DNA of 64,000 bases from Bacillus sp. FJAT-29814 (GTDB lineage Bacteria; Bacillota; Bacilli; Bacillales; Cytobacillaceae), in contig NZ_LMTJ01000001.1 in NCBI RefSeq assembly GCF_001510715.1, positions 604,471-668,470 of the forward strand. The letters run 5' to 3'. A program made the position numbers and the translations under genes. The notes below the pieces were generated by a model. That model saw only the letters and a list, made by a program, of their open reading frames with translations, was not told where the DNA came from and did not search any database. Shown here piece after piece: positions 61,201-64,000 of the stretch; the stretch's first letter is position 1, and the number at the start of each line of letters is the position of its first letter.

Positions 61201-62095
61201 TGAACAGTGGAAAATGCTGAGGGAAATTGGATCAACAGACTCCCAAAAAGCCGCTGTAAAGGGGCGGGTTCTGCATTCAATTCAAAATGGACAAAGCAAA
61301 CGGAGGATGGCTTTTTTGGGTTGGAAAGGTTTTCTGGCAGTTGCTTCCTTGTTAGTTGTATTTAGCTCTTTTCTTTATATGGTTATGGGAAATAATCCCC
61401 ATCCACAGAACGCTGTCCATTACAGTCTTGATCATGAGTTTTTTAGCTGGAAGCTGGAGGATGTTAAAAGTCAAAATACAGGAGATCATCTAGAATTATT
61501 CCGGAAAGACAATTCAGTACCTTTTGGAACCGTATCGATTTTAACAGAAGAAGAAAAAAGTCAGTTTGTTCATAGTAAATCAATGTTTGTAGAGCGAGAA
61601 CTGGAGAATTTCCCTTACAAGATGACAATGTATATTGAACATGTGAAGATGGATGTTGCACTAAGATATTATTTTTATATTCCGATCGAAGACGAAGACA
61701 AGAACTGGCTTCAATTTACGTTTGATTATCCAACACTTCAATATTCCGAAATATTTTGGGCAATGGCCACCTTGGAGCTCAAAGGGAAAGAGCCATCTAT
61801 TCACTCTGAACCGTTATACGTTGCACATGGTTACGGTACACTTCCATTCCCGATTGATTTAAAACCAATTTCGATTACTTCTCATAAAGAGGTGTATCGC
61901 TGGGAAGGAGCATCGTTTTCTGCCTACGACAATTACTTGAAAAAAATCCTTGAGGGTGCTTTATATGTAAAGAAAGATTCCGGTACCGGGAACTCAAATA
62001 CAATTGTATCCAAGGATGGCAATGAGATCGTTAGCATCACTTTAGATGGGAATAAATTGACCTATGAATTTTCCTATCCGAACCAGGAGGAGTAA
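61184..62095 (+). CDS. membrane anti-sigma factor
   Basis: A 303-residue protein. It has a cytoplasmic N-terminal part of about 45 residues, one membrane segment (WKGFLAVASLLVVFSSFLYMVMG) and a large outside domain of about 230 residues. This topology and the 17-bp overlap with the sigma gene identify it as the cognate anti-sigma factor. The TTG at 61184 has AAGGAGG 8 bp upstream. No zinc-finger HXXXCXXC motif is seen in the N terminus. The sensing domain is not a family I recognise. Confidence 0.85.
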   Translation: MNRHFDEQWKMLREIGSTDSQKAAVKGRVLHSIQNGQSKRRMAFLGWKGFLAVASLLVVFSSFLYMVMGNNPHPQNAVHYSLDHEFFSWKLEDVKSQNTGDHLELFRKDNSVPFGTVSILTEEEKSQFVHSKSMFVERELENFPYKMTMYIEHVKMDVALRYYFYIPIEDEDKNWLQFTFDYPTLQYSEIFWAMATLELKGKEPSIHSEPLYVAHGYGTLPFPIDLKPISITSHKEVYRWEGASFSAYDNYLKKILEGALYVKKDSGTGNSNTIVSKDGNEIVSITLDGNKLTYEFSYPNQEE

Positions 62096-62146
62096 TGAAT
62101 AGAATTCGATTTATTTTCACCGTCTTATCTTAAAATTGTTGTTTAT

Positions 62147-62470
62147 GGTAAAAATAACCGCTTTTTTTACCCGTTGTACTGGAAAAACCGCGCTGACGGG
62201 AAAAATAACAAATTCATTTTGCCCGTTACGTTCGAAAATCCTAGCTGGCGGTAAAAATAACGCCATCTTTTTACCAGTTGCGATTGAAACTCCGTGTCTA
62301 CAGGAAAAATAACGGCTTCTTTTTACCCGTTGCGTTCGAAAATTTAGGCCATCGGTAAAAATACCATCTTCATTTTACCCGCTCCACTTGAAAATCCTGG
62401 CCGACGGTAAAAATAACGGCTTTATTTTACCCATTCCACTTGAAATTTCATGTTTACGGGAAGAATAAAG
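62147..62470. repeat. array of six tandem 52-bp repeats plus a partial unit
   Basis: Units begin at 62147, 62198, 62250, 62302, 62354, 62406 and 62458 (partial), with a period of 52 bp (first unit 51). Each begins with GGTAAAAATAA or a close variant and has a TTTTACCCGTT-like arm about 20 bp later, so each can form a hairpin. Units differ at many positions. The period is not a multiple of three and there is no open frame across the array, so it is non-coding. It follows the sigma/anti-sigma operon. Confidence 0.85.
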
Positions 62471-62493
62471 CTCTAACGTTGATATAATAACAA

Positions 62494-62529
62494 AAAAAAG
62501 AGTAGCTCTTCAAAACGAGTTACTCTTTC
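62494..62529. terminator. terminator of the spore coat operon
   Basis: AAAGAGTAGCTC pairs with GAGTTACTCTTT, with T runs in both directions. It ends the minus-strand coat genes and borders the repeat array. Confidence 0.85.
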
Positions 62530-62541
62530 GCTTTTTCAAAA

Positions 62542-62898
62542 TCAATATGGGAACTGGCTGGAATAATTGCTAAACTGCTGATGCGCTTGGTCAATTTTTT
62601 GCTGTTCGGCGGCCTCAAGTTTGTACCAGCCGTTTTGGAACATAACCTCGAACATCTCACGCGTGCTTTGATGCGTCTCGTTCAACATCTGCAGCAAGTC
62701 TGAATGAAGTTGACTATAGCTAGCTTCACGAACGGCAATATTTAAACTGTCGGTGATATACTTGCAAGTACTCAAACCATCATTTAGAAAGTCACGATCA
62801 TTCATCTCCGGAGTCTTAACCTTTGGCAATTGGCCAGTTTGCGGATTCGCAATCTTATTCTGACTCTGCGATTGCTGCTGGTTTTGCTGATTTTGCAT
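62542..62898 (-). CDS. CotF-like spore coat protein
   Basis: A 118-residue protein with a Gln/Asn-rich N terminus (about residues 1-30) and a Coat F domain (DRDFLNDGLSTCKYITDSLN, then LHSDLLQMLNETHQSTREMFEVMFQNGWY). It is likely part of the spore coat. GGAGG precedes the ATG at 62898. It follows the next upstream gene by 26 bp in one operon. Confidence 0.9.
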   Translation of the reverse strand: MQNQQNQQQSQSQNKIANPQTGQLPKVKTPEMNDRDFLNDGLSTCKYITDSLNIAVREASYSQLHSDLLQMLNETHQSTREMFEVMFQNGWYKLEAAEQQKIDQAHQQFSNYSSQFPY

Positions 62899-62924
62899 TA
62901 CAATTACCTCCATTTCATAATCAA

Positions 62925-63197
62925 TTAATGAGTTTGCTGTTGTGTGTTAGGCATATTGGCTAACACTGATTGATTATCAACCTGCAGATGATTCAAAAGG
63001 CGATTATAGTGATCCTGATGCATTCTGCCTGCTTTATCAAGTGCTTGCTTTATCTGCGGGTTTTCGGCATGCTCAGCCATAAAATGAAACTTCTTAAATG
63101 CCATCAGCTCCCAGGACATCGCGTCCTTTAGGTACATCAAATCCTTGGTTGTTACAGCGGGCGGGGGAGTAGTCATTGGTGCTTGATTCATTTGCAT
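62925..63197 (-). CDS. small helical spore-coat-associated protein
   Basis: A 90-residue protein with a Met/Pro/Thr-rich start and a helical ferritin-like segment (YLKDAMSWELMAFKKFHFMAEHAENPQIKQAL region). Such short proteins are found beside CotF-like genes in Bacilli. AAAGGAG precedes the ATG at 63197. It is the first gene of the coat operon. Confidence 0.78.
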   Translation of the reverse strand: MQMNQAPMTTPPPAVTTKDLMYLKDAMSWELMAFKKFHFMAEHAENPQIKQALDKAGRMHQDHYNRLLNHLQVDNQSVLANMPNTQQQTH

Positions 63198-63288
63198 AGG
63201 AAAACTCCTTTCATATTTGAATTCATTCAATCTTAGATTGAACAAAACTGGTTCTTTATATGTGAGAAAAGAGGGAGGAGCATAAAAA

Positions 63289-63318
63289 ATTCACCTTAAA
63301 ATTCAATAAGGTGAACTT
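63289..63318. terminator. terminator of the YpbS-like gene
   Basis: TTCACCTTA and TAAGGTGAA enclose an 8-bp loop. Confidence 0.7.
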
Positions 63319-63326
63319 TTATAAAC

Positions 63327-63578
63327 TTATAAGGTTTTTACATAATCCTGAACCATTTCTACAGTTACGTTTTTTCTGATAGAGGTAATCCTTAGGTTGA
63401 TCTTATTCATTCTATTAGTCACTTCATTTATTTTATCAGTGGTAAAAAGTTTTCCTTGTTTGCATAATTCCACTGCCTCTTCGATATATAATTCACGCTG
63501 TTGATCTAAAGCCAAAAATTCCTGGTACAATTTATTCTGATTTGCCGCGTGGTTAATTAAATCTTTATGTACACTCAT
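63327..63578 (-). CDS. YpbS-like protein (DUF2533)
   Basis: An 83-residue, helical, charged protein (FLALDQQRELYIEEAVELCKQGK, then INEVTNRMNKIN). It matches the size and pattern of Bacillus YpbS/DUF2533 proteins of unknown function. AGGAGTG precedes the ATG at 63578. Confidence 0.8.
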   Translation of the reverse strand: MSVHKDLINHAANQNKLYQEFLALDQQRELYIEEAVELCKQGKLFTTDKINEVTNRMNKINLRITSIRKNVTVEMVQDYVKTL

Positions 63579-63753
63579 GTGCTTCACTCCTAACAATCGA
63601 TGTTCTTTTATATATTAACACAGTCTGCTACATGGCAGGTGAATTTTAAAATTAACGGACATAATTTTGAACAATTGAGAAACTTGAAGGGGAAGCAGAG
63701 AACATCTCGAATTTAAATGTAAGAAGGATGAGATAGAAAGTGAGGTTTTCATA

Positions 63754-64000
63754 ATGAACCGAGAGGAATACAAGAATGTACTCGCCCGCCACCGTATCCC
63801 AATATCAAAGCTCCGTCCGGAATTTGATGCCAATCATTTCTCCTTTGAAACCACCGAATACCTTGAAACACTGCCAGATAATATAATCGGTCAGCACCGT
63901 GCGGTAAAAGCCATGGAATTTGGCCTGTCTGTTGAGCAATCGGGCTATAACCTGTTTGTCGTCGGACCGAGCGGCACCGGCAGACTTTCCTATACATTGG
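63754..64000 (+). CDS. Lon-like ATP-dependent protease / AAA ATPase (N-terminal part, cut by the window end)
   Basis: 82 codons are visible. IIGQHRAVKAMEFGLSVEQSG is followed by the nucleotide-binding loop GPSGTGRLSY, in which Arg takes the usual Walker A Lys place, as seen in the LonB/COG1067-like family. A ribosome-binding site (AGTGAGG) precedes the ATG. The gene continues past the window edge, so the proteolytic domain is not seen. Confidence 0.75.
   Translation, partial: MNREEYKNVLARHRIPISKLRPEFDANHFSFETTEYLETLPDNIIGQHRAVKAMEFGLSVEQSGYNLFVVGPSGTGRLSYTL

Noticed and set aside
62147-62470. Tandem repeats as a possible CRISPR array
   Set aside because: The whole 52-bp unit varies gradually; there is no short identical repeat alternating with unrelated spacers, and no cas genes are nearby.

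Overview
The window looks like a chromosomal segment of an aerobic to facultative, endospore-forming member of the Bacillaceae (Bacillus, Neobacillus or a close relative). The evidence is moderately AT-rich DNA, strong Shine-Dalgarno sites, GTG and TTG starts, a T-box leader, CcpA-type cre sites, Rex-type operators, a FatR/CYP102 pair, an LtaS-type lipoteichoic acid synthase, a CotF-like coat protein and a YpbS-like (DUF2533) protein. Genus and species cannot be fixed from the sequence alone. No rRNA, tRNA, CRISPR array, prophage or intact insertion sequence was seen.

Layout. 1-9 kb: the end of an unknown gene, a Rex/cre-controlled fermentative adhE, oligopeptidase PepF, an FMN-dependent 2-hydroxyacid oxidase with a hot-dog thioesterase, and a secreted M28 aminopeptidase. 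9-15 kb: a TetR/drug-efflux pair, then a run with an unknown protein, a cobalamin-binding-like protein, an NAD(P)-binding protein and a HemD-like protein. 15-26 kb: a reductive pyrimidine catabolism locus (PreT, PreA, dihydropyrimidinase, NCS1 permease, a small unknown protein, a PucR regulator, malonate-semialdehyde dehydrogenase and an omega-amino acid transaminase). It would turn uracil into acetyl-CoA, but no N-carbamoyl-beta-alanine hydrolase is present. 26-34 kb: an MFS transporter preceded by a striking two-hairpin element, an FAD monooxygenase-like protein, proBA under a proline T-box, and a Cas4-like nuclease/DinG-like helicase fusion.

34-37 kb: feoA and a feoB split into separate GTPase and membrane genes, then small proteins. 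37-40 kb: an XRE-cupin regulator divergent from an esterase/DoxX/LigB-dioxygenase operon that resembles quinone/catechol detoxification loci. 41-48 kb: a lipid-flavoured cluster (acyl-CoA ligase with a cre site, Zn-ADH, Fe-ADH, thioesterase, alkyl-DHAP-synthase-like flavoprotein). 47-51 kb: GH18 hydrolase, CapA-like protein and quinone oxidoreductase. 51-58 kb: FatR-like repressor with a CYP102-type P450 whose reductase is truncated, followed by aldehyde dehydrogenase and Fe-ADH under a perfect palindrome next to a winged-helix regulator. 58-64 kb: LtaS, an ECF sigma/anti-sigma pair with a probable autoregulated promoter, six tandem 52-bp hairpin-forming repeats, spore-coat genes, a YpbS-like gene and the start of a Lon-like protease.

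The most interesting candidates are the truncated CYP102 inside a fatty alcohol/aldehyde gene neighbourhood, the alkyl-DHAP-synthase-like operon, the split FeoB, the 52-bp repeat array and the double-hairpin element at 25.87-26.0 kb.
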